A stretch of 64,000 bases of DNA, from positions 682,001 through 746,000 of the forward strand of contig JACKLI010000001.1 of assembly GCA_024235995.1 (NCBI GenBank). Direction: 5' to 3'. Source of the stretch: Burkholderiaceae bacterium (lineage in GTDB: Bacteria; Pseudomonadota; Gammaproteobacteria; Burkholderiales; Burkholderiaceae_C). Position 1 is the first letter of the stretch. Every line of letters starts with the position of its first letter. The notes beneath the pieces were generated by a model, which was not told the origin of the DNA, did not search any database, and worked only from the letters and a program-made list of their open reading frames with translations. Positions 53,138 through 62,331 of the stretch are shown piece by piece. A program made the translations under genes and the position numbers.

Positions 53138-53905
53138 ATGATGATTGAAAACCACACTTTCCTGGTCACCGGCGGCGCCTCCGGCCTGGGCGCGGCCACC
53201 GTGCGCATGCTGGCAAACGCCGGCGGCAACGTCGTCATCGCCGACTTGAATGAAGCCGCCGGCAAGGCCCTGGCCGCCGAGCTGGGCGCCAAGGTGCGCT
53301 TTGCCGCCACCGACGTGGCCGACGAGGCCAGCGCGCGCGCCGCCGTGAATCTGGCGTGCGACAGCTTCGGCGCGCTGCACGGCCTGGTCAACTGCGCCGG
53401 CATCGCGCCGGCCGAAAAGGTGCTGGGCAAGGAAGGGCCGCATCGCCTGGCGAGCTTTGCCAAGGCCATCCAGGTGAACCTGGTGGGCCCCTTCAACATG
53501 CTGCGGCTGGCGGCCGATGCCATGTCGGCCAACGCGCCGAGCGCCGACGGCGAGCGCGGCGTGATCGTCAACACCGCATCGGTGGCGGCCTTCGACGGCC
53601 AGGTCGGCCAGGCTGCCTACGCCGCATCCAAGGGCGGCGTCGTGGCCATGGCGCTGCCGGTCGCGCGCGAACTGAGCCGCTTCGGCATCCGCGTCATGAC
53701 CATCGCCCCCGGCATCATGGAAACGCCCATGCTGCTGGGCATGCCGCAGGAGGTGCAGGACTCGCTCGGCAAGATGGTGCCCTTCCCCTCGCGCCTGGGC
53801 AAGCCGGCCGAATTCGCCGGCCTGGTGCGCCACATCGTCGACAACCCCTACCTGAACGGCGAAGTCATTCGCATCGACGGCGCCATCCGCATGGGCGCCA
53901 AATAA
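53138..53905 (+). CDS. SDR 3-hydroxyacyl-CoA dehydrogenase (HSD10-like)
   Basis: 255 residues. NAD site VTGGASGLGAATVRMLANAG, LVNCAGIAPAEKVLG, the Ser/Tyr/Lys triad in NTASVAAFDGQVGQAAYAASK, and PGIMETPMLLGMPQ. The sequence follows the type-2 3-hydroxyacyl-CoA dehydrogenase (17-beta-HSD10) pattern, which also oxidises 2-methyl-3-hydroxyacyl-CoA in isoleucine degradation. AAGGAG lies 6-9 nt upstream. ATG 53141 is an alternative start. Confidence 0.92.
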   Translation: MMIENHTFLVTGGASGLGAATVRMLANAGGNVVIADLNEAAGKALAAELGAKVRFAATDVADEASARAAVNLACDSFGALHGLVNCAGIAPAEKVLGKEGPHRLASFAKAIQVNLVGPFNMLRLAADAMSANAPSADGERGVIVNTASVAAFDGQVGQAAYAASKGGVVAMALPVARELSRFGIRVMTIAPGIMETPMLLGMPQEVQDSLGKMVPFPSRLGKPAEFAGLVRHIVDNPYLNGEVIRIDGAIRMGAK

Positions 53906-53918
53906 AAAGGAGCATTTC

Positions 53919-55097
53919 ATGACCGATCCCATCGTCATCGTGGCCGCGCGCCGCACCCCCATCGGCGCCTTCCAGGGGCAGTTCGCCCCCGTCACCGCCC
54001 CGCAGCTGGGCAGCGCCGCCATTGCCGGCGTGCTGGCCGACATCGGCAGCCACGCCGCCGACATCGACGAAGCCATCCTGGGCTGCTGCCTGTACGCCGG
54101 CCTGAAGCAAGCCCCGGCACGCCAGGCGGTGCTGGGCGCGGGCCTGTCGCCCGCGGTGCCGTCTACCACCCTGACCAAGATGTGCGGCTCGGGCATGAAG
54201 GCCACCATGCTGGTGCACGACCTGCTGCTGGCCGGCACCTGCAAGGTGGGCCTGGCCGGCGGCATGGAGTCGATGACCAACGCGCCCTACGTGCTGCCCA
54301 AGGCGCGCCAGGGCTACCGCCTGGGCCACGACCAGATCTTCGACCACATGTTCCTCGACGGGCTGGAAGACGCCTACGAGGGCAAGCTGATGGGCTACTA
54401 CGCCGATCTGTCGGCGCAGGAGCACGGCATCGGGCGCGAGCGCCAGGACGCCTACGCCGTCGAATCGGTGCGCCGCGCCCAGCACGCGGTGACTAGTGGT
54501 GCGTTCCGCGCCGAAATCGCCCCGGTGAAAATCACCGGCCGCAAGGGCGAGGTGGTGCTGGCCGACGACGAAACGCCGGGCAAGTGCGACGCCGCCAAGA
54601 TCCCGCAACTGAAGGCCGCCTTTCGCAAGGACGGCACGGTGACGCCGGCCAATGCCTCGTCGATCTCCGACGGCGCCGCCGCGCTGGTGCTGATGCGCCA
54701 GTCGGAAGCCAAGCGCCGTGGCCTGGCGCCGCTGGCGCGCATCCACGCCCATGCCAGCCACGCGCAGGCGCCGGGCGAATTCACCACCGCGCCGGCCACC
54801 GCGATCCGCAACGTGCTGGCCAAGACCGGCTGGGGCGTGGGCGACGTGGACCTGTTCGAGATCAACGAGGCGTTCGCGGTCGTCACGCTGCTGGCCATGG
54901 ACGCGCTGGGCCTGCCGCATGACAAGGTGAACGTCAACGGCGGCGCCTGCGCTCTGGGCCACCCGATCGGCGCCACCGGCGCGCGCATCATCGTCACGCT
55001 GATCCACGCGCTGCGCCAGCGCGGCGGCAAGCGCGGCATCGCCAGCCTGTGCATCGGCGGCGGCGAGGCCACGGCCGTGGCGCTCGAAGTCCTGTAA
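53919..55097 (+). CDS. Acetyl-CoA C-acyltransferase (thiolase)
   Basis: 392 residues. Catalytic Cys89 in TLTKMCGSGMKA, His in CALGHPIGATGAR and the second Cys in LCIGGGEATAV. Cleaves 3-ketoacyl-CoA to acetyl-CoA (or propionyl-CoA from 2-methyl substrates) plus a shortened acyl-CoA. AAAGGAG lies 6-8 nt upstream of the ATG. Third gene of the acyl-CoA operon. No enoyl-CoA hydratase is present in the cluster. Confidence 0.95.
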   Translation: MTDPIVIVAARRTPIGAFQGQFAPVTAPQLGSAAIAGVLADIGSHAADIDEAILGCCLYAGLKQAPARQAVLGAGLSPAVPSTTLTKMCGSGMKATMLVHDLLLAGTCKVGLAGGMESMTNAPYVLPKARQGYRLGHDQIFDHMFLDGLEDAYEGKLMGYYADLSAQEHGIGRERQDAYAVESVRRAQHAVTSGAFRAEIAPVKITGRKGEVVLADDETPGKCDAAKIPQLKAAFRKDGTVTPANASSISDGAAALVLMRQSEAKRRGLAPLARIHAHASHAQAPGEFTTAPATAIRNVLAKTGWGVGDVDLFEINEAFAVVTLLAMDALGLPHDKVNVNGGACALGHPIGATGARIIVTLIHALRQRGGKRGIASLCIGGGEATAVALEVL

Positions 55098-55112
55098 ACG
55101 GGAGCATTAAGA

Positions 55113-56249
55113 ATGATCTTCACGCAAGAACAGGAAATGATCCGCGACTCGCTGCGCCAGTTCGCAGCCGAGCGCCTGGCGCCCTTTGCCGCCGAGTGGG
55201 ACAAGCAGCACAGCTTCCCCCAGCAGGCGCTGAAGGAGCTGGGCGAGCTGGGCGTGCTGGGCATGGTCGTGCCCGAGCGTTGGGGCGGCGCCGAGTTGGA
55301 CTATGTGTCGCTGGCCCTCGCCATCGAGGAGGTCGCGGTCGGTGACGGCGCCACGTCCAGCATCGTCAGCGTGCAGAACTCGCTGGCCTGCGGCATCACC
55401 ATGAACTACGGCAGCGATACGCAGAAGGACAAGTACCTGACGCGCCTGGCCAGCGGCGAATGGCTGGGGTGCTTCTGCCTGACCGAGCCGCACGTGGGCT
55501 CGGACGCCTCCGCCATCCGCACCACCGCCGTGCGCGAGGGCGACGCCTGGGTGCTGAACGGCGTCAAGCAGTTCATCACCACCGGCAAGAACGCTCAGCT
55601 GGCGATCGTGTTTGCCGTGACCGACAAGCAGGCGGGCAAGAAGGGCATCTCGGCCTTCCTGGTGCCCACCGACAACCCGGGCTACAAGGTGGCGCGCATC
55701 GAGGACAAGATGGGCCAGCACGCCTCGGACACGGCGCAGATCCTGTTCGAGGACTGCCGCATCCCGGCCGATCATCTGCTGGGCAAGGAGGGCGAGGGCT
55801 ACAAGATTGCTCTCTCGAACCTCGAAGCCGGGCGCATCGGCATCGCCGCGCAGTCGGTGGGCATGGCGCGCGCCGCGCTGGAGGCGGCGCTGAAGTACGC
55901 CCGCGAGCGCGAAGCCTTCGGCGTGCCCATCGTGGAGCACCAGGCAGTGGCCTTTCGGCTGGCCAACATGGCCACGCAGATCGAGGCCGCGCGCCAGCTC
56001 GTGCTGCACGCAGCGACTCTCAAGGACGCCAGCCGGCCCTGCCTGAAGGAAGCGTCGATGGCCAAGCTGTTCGCCTCGGAAATGGCCGAACGCGTATGCT
56101 CGGACGCCATCCAGATCCACGGCGGCTACGGCTACGTGAGCGACTTCCCCGTCGAGCGCATCTACCGCGACGTGCGCGTGAGCCAGATCTACGAAGGCGC
56201 ATCCGACATCCAGCGCCTGGTGATCGCCCGGGCCGTCATCGCCGGTTGA
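55113..56249 (+). CDS. Acyl-CoA dehydrogenase
   Basis: 378 residues, the standard length. Flavin/substrate motifs CFCLTEPHVGSDASAIRTTA and VKQFITTGKNA; the C-terminal domain has IQIHGGYGYVSDFPVERIYRD and the catalytic Glu in IYEGASDIQRLVIAR. It introduces the 2,3-double bond into an acyl-CoA, passing electrons to ETF. Best fit is short/branched-chain type. Fourth gene of the operon, 15 nt after the thiolase. Confidence 0.94.
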   Translation: MIFTQEQEMIRDSLRQFAAERLAPFAAEWDKQHSFPQQALKELGELGVLGMVVPERWGGAELDYVSLALAIEEVAVGDGATSSIVSVQNSLACGITMNYGSDTQKDKYLTRLASGEWLGCFCLTEPHVGSDASAIRTTAVREGDAWVLNGVKQFITTGKNAQLAIVFAVTDKQAGKKGISAFLVPTDNPGYKVARIEDKMGQHASDTAQILFEDCRIPADHLLGKEGEGYKIALSNLEAGRIGIAAQSVGMARAALEAALKYAREREAFGVPIVEHQAVAFRLANMATQIEAARQLVLHAATLKDASRPCLKEASMAKLFASEMAERVCSDAIQIHGGYGYVSDFPVERIYRDVRVSQIYEGASDIQRLVIARAVIAG

Positions 56250-56269
56250 TTCAAAAAGAGGAGCACGCC

Positions 56270-57409
56270 ATGGGGCCATTGGCCGGGTTCAAGATCATCG
56301 AGATGGCGGGCATCGGCCCGGCGCCGTTCGCCGCCATGCTGCTGGCCGACATGGGCGCCGAGGTGATCCGCATCGACCGCAAGGGCCGCAGCGACGCCAG
56401 CGCGTTCGACGTGCTCAAGAACGGCGGCTTTCTCAACCGCGGGCGGCGCTCGCTGGCGCTGGACTTGAAGAAGCCCGAGGCGGTGGCCGCCGTGCTGCGG
56501 CTGGTGGGCGAGGCGGACGCCATCCTTGAGGGCTTTCGCCCCGGCGTGATGGAGCGCCTGGGCCTGGGCCCCGAGCCCTGCCTGCAGCGCAACCCCAAGC
56601 TGGTCTACGGCCGCATCACCGGCTGGGGCCAAAGCGGCCCGCTGGCCCAGGCCGCCGGCCACGACATCAACTACATCGCCCTGACCGGCGCCCTGCACGC
56701 CATCGGCACGGCGGGCAAGCCCGTGGCGCCGCTCAATCTGGTGGGCGACTTCGGCGGCGGGGCCATGTTCGTGGCCTTCGGCATAGTCTGCGCGCTGCTG
56801 GAGGCCGGCAAGTCCGGGCGCGGCCAGGTGGTCGATGCGGCGATGACCGATGGCGCGGCACTGCTGATGGCCATGCAATACAGCTTCAAGGCCATGGGCC
56901 ACTGGAAGAACGAACGCGAGGCCAACCTGCTGGATGGCGGCGCGCCGTTCTACGGCACCTACGAGTGCGCCGACGGCAAGTGGCTGGCGCTGGGGCCGAT
57001 CGAGCCGCCGTTCCACGACCTGCTGGTCGCCAAGCTGGACCTGCCCGCCGACGAATTCGCGGAGCGTTGGGACCCGGCCTCGTGGCCGCGCCTGCACAAA
57101 CGGCTGGCCGACACCTTGCGCACCCGCACGCGCGCGCAGTGGTGCGAGCTGCTGGAGGGCACCGACGCTTGCGTGGCGCCGGTGCTCGATCTGGACGAGG
57201 CGCCGCGGCACCCGCACAACGTCGCCCGACAGACCTTCGTGGAGCACGCGGGCGTCGTTCAGCCGGCGCCGGCGCCGCGGTTCTCGCGCACCGCGCCAGA
57301 AATCCAGCGCCCGCCCGCCCAACCGGGCGAGCATGGCGACGAAATCCTGAGTAGCTGGGGTTTCTCAGCGCGTGAGATCGACGCACTCAAGGCCAGCGGC
57401 GCGGTGTGA
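56270..57409 (+). CDS. CaiB/BaiF family CoA enzyme, alpha-methylacyl-CoA racemase-like
   Basis: 379 residues, class III CoA-transferase fold. The N-terminus LAGFKIIEMAGIGPAPFAAM and GRITGWGQSGPLAQAAGHDI closely follow alpha-methylacyl-CoA racemase, including the conserved His/Asp region and NYIALTGALHAIG. It would interconvert R and S 2-methylacyl-CoA so that the stereospecific dehydrogenase can act. AGGAG sits 6-8 nt upstream. Last gene of the operon; the gene set together suggests oxidation of 2-methyl-branched acyl-CoAs. Confidence 0.9.
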   Translation: MGPLAGFKIIEMAGIGPAPFAAMLLADMGAEVIRIDRKGRSDASAFDVLKNGGFLNRGRRSLALDLKKPEAVAAVLRLVGEADAILEGFRPGVMERLGLGPEPCLQRNPKLVYGRITGWGQSGPLAQAAGHDINYIALTGALHAIGTAGKPVAPLNLVGDFGGGAMFVAFGIVCALLEAGKSGRGQVVDAAMTDGAALLMAMQYSFKAMGHWKNEREANLLDGGAPFYGTYECADGKWLALGPIEPPFHDLLVAKLDLPADEFAERWDPASWPRLHKRLADTLRTRTRAQWCELLEGTDACVAPVLDLDEAPRHPHNVARQTFVEHAGVVQPAPAPRFSRTAPEIQRPPAQPGEHGDEILSSWGFSAREIDALKASGAV

Positions 57410-57412
57410 CGC

Positions 57413-57429
57413 GCGGGCGGACGGCCCGC
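57413..57429. terminator. Hairpin between the acyl-CoA operon and the GST gene
   Basis: GCGGGC and GCCCGC pair across a GGACG-type loop in the 25-bp gap between convergent stops. No T-run follows on either strand; it may act as a weak bidirectional terminator. Confidence 0.4.
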
Positions 57430-57434
57430 AAGTC

Positions 57435-58040
57435 TCAGATCAGCCCTTCGGCTTTCATCGCACGCTGCACGGCCGGGCGGGCGGCCACACGCTCGCGCCA
57501 GGCCAGCAGGTTGGCGTAGGGCGTGAGGTCGATCTGCATCGGTTTGGCCCAGTTGGTGACCACGAACAGGTAGGCGTCGGCGACGGTGAAGTCCGCGCCC
57601 ATCAGCCAGGTCTTGCCGGCCAGCTCGCCGTCGACCCACTTCAGGCGGTCTTGCAGGCGCTCGGCGCTGATCTTCTTGGCCTCGGCCGGCATGGCGGGGT
57701 TGAACAGGGGCGAGAAACCCTTGTGCACCTCGGTGCCGATGAAGTTGAGCCAGCTCTGCAATTGATAGCGCGCCAGCGTGCCGTTGGGCGGGGCCAGCTT
57801 GCTGTGGGGTGCCTGGTCGGCGATGTACTGCACGATCGCCGGGCCTTCGCGCAGGCCGGTGCCGTCGTCCAGCACCAGGTAGGGCACGTAGCCCAGCGGG
57901 TTGACCTTGCGGTAGTCGCTGCCGTCGGGTAGTTGCTTGGTCTTGGTGGGGGCGGAGATGGCCTCGTACGGCAGGCCGGCTTCTTCCAGCACGATGTGGG
58001 GCGACAGCGAGCAGGCGCCCGCGGAGTAGTAGAGCTTCAT
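57435..58040 (-). CDS. Beta-class glutathione S-transferase
   Basis: 201 residues. KLYYSAGACSLSPHIVLEE has the beta-class catalytic Cys10 and Ser/His nearby; the thioredoxin-like domain ends around LREGPAIVQYIADQAP, and the helical domain has WLMGADFTVADAYLFVV. It conjugates glutathione to electrophiles or acts in peroxide protection. Start MKLYYSAG is fixed by homology. A 111-bp gap separates it from the upstream gdhA gene on the same strand. Confidence 0.93.
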   Translation of the reverse strand: MKLYYSAGACSLSPHIVLEEAGLPYEAISAPTKTKQLPDGSDYRKVNPLGYVPYLVLDDGTGLREGPAIVQYIADQAPHSKLAPPNGTLARYQLQSWLNFIGTEVHKGFSPLFNPAMPAEAKKISAERLQDRLKWVDGELAGKTWLMGADFTVADAYLFVVTNWAKPMQIDLTPYANLLAWRERVAARPAVQRAMKAEGLI

Positions 58041-58151
58041 GGGGATTCGAAGGGCAGTTGGGAACACGGGCCCGGCGACCGTTGGAGTGGCCGCCGGGGC
58101 GGGCGCAGCGTAGCAGAAAGCGGGTTTTTTTGCCGCGCCGCGCGGCACCGC

Positions 58152-59465
58152 TCAGGGGTACAAGCCGCGCAGATCGCGGGCGTTGAGGATGCGCGTGCAG
58201 GCCACGATGTAGGCGGCGGTGCGCAGGCTCACCTGGTGCTCCTGCGCGGTCTGCCACACGGCGTCGAAGGCGTGCTTCATGATGCCGACCAGGCGCCGGT
58301 TGATCTCGTCCTCGTCCCAGAAGAAGCTGGAAAAGTCCTGCACCCACTCGAAGTAGCTCACCGTCACGCCGCCGGCGTTGGCGATGACGTCGGGCACCAC
58401 CAGCACGCCCTTGTCGTGCAGGATGTCGTCGGCCTCGGGGGTGGTGGGGCCGTTGGCGCCTTCGATCAGCATCTTGGCCTTGATCTTGCCGGCGTTGGCC
58501 TTGGTGACCTGGCCTTCCAGCGCGGCGGGCACCATGATGTCGCACTTGCAGGCCCAGAAGTCGGCGGCGCTGGTGATGGCCTCGCCGCCCTTGAAGCCGG
58601 CCACGCCGCCGGTCTTGGCCACGTGCTCGAGCAGCTTGGGCACGGCCAGGCCCTTGTCGTTGGCCACGCCGCCGGTGTGGTCCTGCACCGCGACCACCAG
58701 CGCGCCGGCCTCGGCAAACAGCTTGCCGGCGATGCCGCCCACGTTGCCGAAGCCCTGCACGGCCACGCGCGCGCCCTCGATGGGCAGGCCGATCTGCTTG
58801 GCCGCCTCGCAGGCCACGGTGAACACGCCGCGCCCGGTGGCCTCGCGCCGGCCCAGCGAGCCGCCCATGTCCACCGGCTTGCCGGTGACCACGCCGGTGG
58901 CGGTGGCGCCCACGTTCATGGAGTAGGTGTCCATCATCCAGGCCATCACCTTCTCGTTGGTGTTGACGTCGGGCGCGGGGATGTCCTTGGACGGGCCGAT
59001 GATGATGCCGATCTCGCTGGTGTAGCGGCGGGTCAGGCGCTCCAGCTCTTTCTGCGACAGTTTGCGCGGATCGACGCGGATGCCGCCCTTGGCGCCGCCG
59101 TAGGGCACGTTGACAGCGGCGTTCTTGATCGACATCCAGGCCGACAGGGCCATCACCTCGGACAGCGTCACGTCCTGGTGAAAGCGCACGCCGCCCTTGC
59201 CGGGGCCGCGGCTGGTGTTGTGCTGCACGCGGTAGCCCTCGAAGTGGGCGATGGTGCCGTTGTCCAGCTCGATCGGCACGTCCACGATCAGCGCGCGCTT
59301 GGGGCGCTTGAGCGTCTCGACCCAGCGCGCCAGGTGGCCCAGGTAGGGCGTGACGCGGTCGATCTGCTGTAGGTAGATGCCCCAGGGGCCGAGGTGGTTG
59401 GGGTCGAGGTAGGACGGCAGGGCGTGCGTGATGGTCGCGGGCGCTGCGGGCTGGGCAATGGCCAT
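58152..59465 (-). CDS. gdhA: Glutamate dehydrogenase (Glu/Leu/Phe/Val family)
   Basis: 437 residues. Conserved segments: RGPGKGGVRFHQDVTLSEV with glutamate-binding Lys, AAVNVPYGGAKGGIRVDP with the catalytic Lys/Asp environment, and the NAD(P) site VAVQGFGNVGGIAGKLF. Interconverts glutamate and 2-oxoglutarate plus ammonia. AAGGAG stands 8 nt upstream of the ATG. Coenzyme preference cannot be told with certainty. It is divergent from mnmG with a 245-bp gap that contains a dispersed element. Confidence 0.93.
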   Translation of the reverse strand: MAIAQPAAPATITHALPSYLDPNHLGPWGIYLQQIDRVTPYLGHLARWVETLKRPKRALIVDVPIELDNGTIAHFEGYRVQHNTSRGPGKGGVRFHQDVTLSEVMALSAWMSIKNAAVNVPYGGAKGGIRVDPRKLSQKELERLTRRYTSEIGIIIGPSKDIPAPDVNTNEKVMAWMMDTYSMNVGATATGVVTGKPVDMGGSLGRREATGRGVFTVACEAAKQIGLPIEGARVAVQGFGNVGGIAGKLFAEAGALVVAVQDHTGGVANDKGLAVPKLLEHVAKTGGVAGFKGGEAITSAADFWACKCDIMVPAALEGQVTKANAGKIKAKMLIEGANGPTTPEADDILHDKGVLVVPDVIANAGGVTVSYFEWVQDFSSFFWDEDEINRRLVGIMKHAFDAVWQTAQEHQVSLRTAAYIVACTRILNARDLRGLYP

Positions 59466-59590
59466 GGGTGGGTCTCCTTGGGTTTGAATCCATCGCGCGG
59501 CTGGCGATGCCAGCGGGCGATGGGGGCATTGTCGCCCAGCCGAGGGCCCTGACCTCATTGGCGGGGATCGCGGCGGGGGCAAAACCGTGA

Positions 59591-59665
59591 GATTGGTACT
59601 ATTAAAACAATAGCTGCTTGCGGGCATCGAACAACGGCGAAAGTCGATTTGCTCATAAAATAAGC
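59591..59665 (+). repeat. Dispersed element copy J
   Basis: Contains TATTAAAACAATAGCTGC, TTGCGGGCATCG and GATTTGCTCATAAAA. It lies in the gdhA-mnmG divergent gap, upstream of the mnmG start, where it may overlap the mnmG promoter. Confidence 0.65.
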
Positions 59666-59710
59666 ACTTTGCCCGCGTCGCGATGGCCGGGCGCTGCTGG
59701 AGCTTCTGCC

Positions 59711-61678
59711 GTGACGGCCTATGTTCACCCCGAACCCTTTGATGTCATCGTCGTCGGTGGCGGCCACGCCGGCACCGAGGCGGCGCTGGCCGCTGCCCGC
59801 ATGGGCGCGCGCACGTTGCTGCTGACGCACAACATCGAGACGCTGGGGCAGATGAGCTGCAACCCCAGCATCGGCGGCATCGGCAAGGGTCACCTGGTGC
59901 GCGAGGTCGACGCGCTGGGCGGCGCGATGGCGCTGGCCACCGATCAGGCGGGCATCCAGTTCCGCATTCTCAACGGCAGCAAGGGCCCCGCCGTGCGCGC
60001 TACGCGCGCGCAGGCCGACCGCGTGCTGTACAAGGCCGCCATCCGCCGCCGGCTGGAGAACCAGCCCAATCTGGTGCTGTTCCAGCAGGCCGTCGACGAC
60101 CTGCTGCTGGAGGGCGACCGCGTGGTGGGCGCCGTCACGCAGGTGGGCATTGCCTTCAGGGCGCGGGCGGTGGTGCTGACGGCCGGCACCTTCCTGGACG
60201 GGCGCATCCACGTCGGGCTGGACAACTACCAGGCCGGCCGCGCGGGCGACCCGCCTGCCGTCAGCCTGTCGGCGCGCCTGAAGGAGCTCAAGCTGCCGCA
60301 AGGGCGCCTGAAGACCGGCACGCCGCCGCGCCTGGACGGCCGCACGATCGACTTCAGCCGTTGCGAGGCGCAGCCCGGCGACGGCATGCCCGGCGGGCAG
60401 AACGCGCGGATGCCGGTGTTCAGCTTCATGGGCCGGGCGGACATGCACCCGCGCCAGCTGCCGTGCTGGGTGACGCACACCAACGAGCGCACGCACGCCA
60501 TCATCCGCTCGGGTTTTGACCGCAGCCCCATGTTCACCGGCAAGATCGAGGGGGTGGGGCCGCGCTATTGCCCCAGCGTGGAAGACAAGATCAACCGCTT
60601 TGCCGGCAAGGACAGCCACCAGATCTTTCTGGAGCCCGAGGGGCTGGATACGCACGAGGTCTATCCCAACGGCATCTCGACCAGCCTGCCGTTCGACATC
60701 CAGTACCAGCTGGTGCGCAGCATCGCGGGGCTGGAGAATGCGCACATCCTGCGGCCGGGCTACGCCATCGAGTACGACTACTTCGACCCGCGGGCGCTCA
60801 AGAGCAGCTTCGAGACGCGGCAGATCGCCGGCCTGTTCTTTGCCGGCCAGATCAACGGCACCACCGGCTACGAAGAGGCCGCCGCCCAGGGGCTGTTTGC
60901 CGGCATCAACGCCGCGCTGCTGTGCCGGGGCGAGGAGGCCTGGCTGCCGCGCCGCGACGAGGCCTACCTGGGCGTGCTGGTGGACGACCTGATCACCAAG
61001 GGCGTGACCGAGCCCTACCGCATGTTCACCAGCCGCGCCGAATATCGGCTGCAGCTGCGCGAGGACAACGCCGACATGCGCCTGACCGAAACGGGGCGGC
61101 GCCTGGGGCTGGTGGATGACGCGCGCTGGGACGCCTTTAACCGCAAGCGCGACGCGGTTTCACGTGAAACCGAGCGCCTGAAGTCGGTCTGGGTCAATCC
61201 GCAGATTCTGCCGGCCGATGAGTCCGAACGCGTGCTGGGCAAGGCCATCGAGCACGAGCACAATCTGTTCGACCTGCTGCGCCGGCCGGGCGTGAGCCAT
61301 GCGGCGCTGATGAGTCTGGACGGTGGCCGCTACGCCGCGAGCGATGTTTCACGTGAAACACTGGGCGATGCGCTGGACGACGTCATCGAGCAGGTGGAGA
61401 TTGCCGCCAAGTACGCCGGCTACATCGACCGCCAGCGCGACGAGGTGGAACGCGCCGCGCACCACGAGGCGCTGCGGCTGCCGGCCGACCTGGACTACAT
61501 GCAGGTGGGCGCGCTGTCGATCGAGGTGCGGCAAAAGCTGCAAAAGCACCGGCCCGAGACCCTGGGGCAGGCCGGGCGCATCTCCGGCGTCACGCCGGCT
61601 GCCGTGTCCCTGCTGCTGATCCACTTAAAGAAGAAAGGTGGCCTGCAGTCGGCCCCGATGGATGAGCGCGCGGCATGA
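59711..61678 (+). CDS. mnmG: tRNA uridine-5-carboxymethylaminomethyl(34) synthesis enzyme MnmG (GidA)
   Basis: 655 residues. With MnmE it modifies U34 of certain tRNAs. FAD site VIVVGGGHAGTEAALAAARM, then NPSIGGIGKGHLVREVDALG, TGTPPRLDGRTIDF, and the C-terminal MnmE-binding domain. The GTG start (then TAYVHPEPFDVIVVGGG) is chosen because GGAG lies 8 nt upstream; the nearby ATG at 59721 is out of frame. The gene includes two parS-type sites, at codons 483-487 and 546-550, both encoding VSRET. Its end overlaps rsmG by 4 nt. Confidence 0.96.
   Translation: MTAYVHPEPFDVIVVGGGHAGTEAALAAARMGARTLLLTHNIETLGQMSCNPSIGGIGKGHLVREVDALGGAMALATDQAGIQFRILNGSKGPAVRATRAQADRVLYKAAIRRRLENQPNLVLFQQAVDDLLLEGDRVVGAVTQVGIAFRARAVVLTAGTFLDGRIHVGLDNYQAGRAGDPPAVSLSARLKELKLPQGRLKTGTPPRLDGRTIDFSRCEAQPGDGMPGGQNARMPVFSFMGRADMHPRQLPCWVTHTNERTHAIIRSGFDRSPMFTGKIEGVGPRYCPSVEDKINRFAGKDSHQIFLEPEGLDTHEVYPNGISTSLPFDIQYQLVRSIAGLENAHILRPGYAIEYDYFDPRALKSSFETRQIAGLFFAGQINGTTGYEEAAAQGLFAGINAALLCRGEEAWLPRRDEAYLGVLVDDLITKGVTEPYRMFTSRAEYRLQLREDNADMRLTETGRRLGLVDDARWDAFNRKRDAVSRETERLKSVWVNPQILPADESERVLGKAIEHEHNLFDLLRRPGVSHAALMSLDGGRYAASDVSRETLGDALDDVIEQVEIAAKYAGYIDRQRDEVERAAHHEALRLPADLDYMQVGALSIEVRQKLQKHRPETLGQAGRISGVTPAAVSLLLIHLKKKGGLQSAPMDERAA
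61156..61171. promoter_or_regulatory. parS: parS-type site 1 (in mnmG)
   Basis: GGTTTCACGTGAAACC, a perfect palindrome that matches the ParB-binding parS consensus in 14 of 16 positions (outer G/C differ). Confidence 0.8.
61345..61360. promoter_or_regulatory. parS: parS site 2 (in mnmG, perfect consensus)
   Basis: TGTTTCACGTGAAACA, identical to the canonical bacterial parS. It is written in frame into mnmG (VSRET). Confidence 0.92.
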
Positions 61679-62331
61679 TCGAGCCGGATAACCGACTGGC
61701 GCAGCTGCGCGCCGGCGCGTCGGCACTCGGCCTGTCGCTGGACGATGCGATGCAGGCTCGGCTGCTGGCCTACCTGGACCTGCTGGCCAAGTGGAACCGC
61801 GTCTACAACCTGACGGCGCTGCGCGACCCGGCGCAGATGCTGACGCACCACCTGCTGGACAGCCTGGCCGTGGTGGCGCCGCTGCGCCGCCACACCCAGG
61901 GCCGGCCGGCGCGCCTGCTGGACGTGGGCAGCGGCGGCGGGCTGCCGGGCGTCGTCATCGCTGCGTGCTGCCCCGAGGTGACCGTGACCTGCGTGGATGC
62001 GGTGGCCAAGAAGGCGGCCTTCGTGCAACAGGCGGCGGGCCAGTTGGGCCTGGGCAATCTGGCGGGGCGGCATGCCCGTGTCGAGTCGGTGCACGAGCCC
62101 TTCGACGTCGTCGCCTCGCGCGCCTTCGCCTCGCTGGCCGACTTCGTCACCTGGTCGCGCGGCGCGCTGGCGGAGCAGGGCGTCTGGCTGGCCATGAAGG
62201 GCAAACGCCCCGACGACGAGATCGCGGCCCTGCCGGCGTGGGCCGAGGTGTTTCACGTGGAACAGCTTCAGGTGCCCGGCCTGGATGCCGAGCGTTGCCT
62301 GGTGTGGATGCGGCCGACGTGTTCCACGTGA
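61675..62331 (+). CDS. rsmG: 16S rRNA (guanine527-N7)-methyltransferase RsmG (GidB)
   Basis: 218 residues. SAM motif I is LLDVGSGGGLPGVVIA, followed by VTCVDAVAKKAAFVQQAA; RVESVHEPFDVVASRAFAS is the RsmG hallmark. Methylates G527 of 16S rRNA. It overlaps the mnmG stop (ATGA). A parS-type site is inside its 3' part (FHVEQ) and another spans its end, with the last codons TCST read from it. Confidence 0.95.
   Translation: MIEPDNRLAQLRAGASALGLSLDDAMQARLLAYLDLLAKWNRVYNLTALRDPAQMLTHHLLDSLAVVAPLRRHTQGRPARLLDVGSGGGLPGVVIAACCPEVTVTCVDAVAKKAAFVQQAAGQLGLGNLAGRHARVESVHEPFDVVASRAFASLADFVTWSRGALAEQGVWLAMKGKRPDDEIAALPAWAEVFHVEQLQVPGLDAERCLVWMRPTCST
62249..62264. promoter_or_regulatory. parS: parS-type site 3 (in rsmG)
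   Basis: TGTTTCACGTGGAACA, one mismatch to the canonical parS. Confidence 0.85.
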
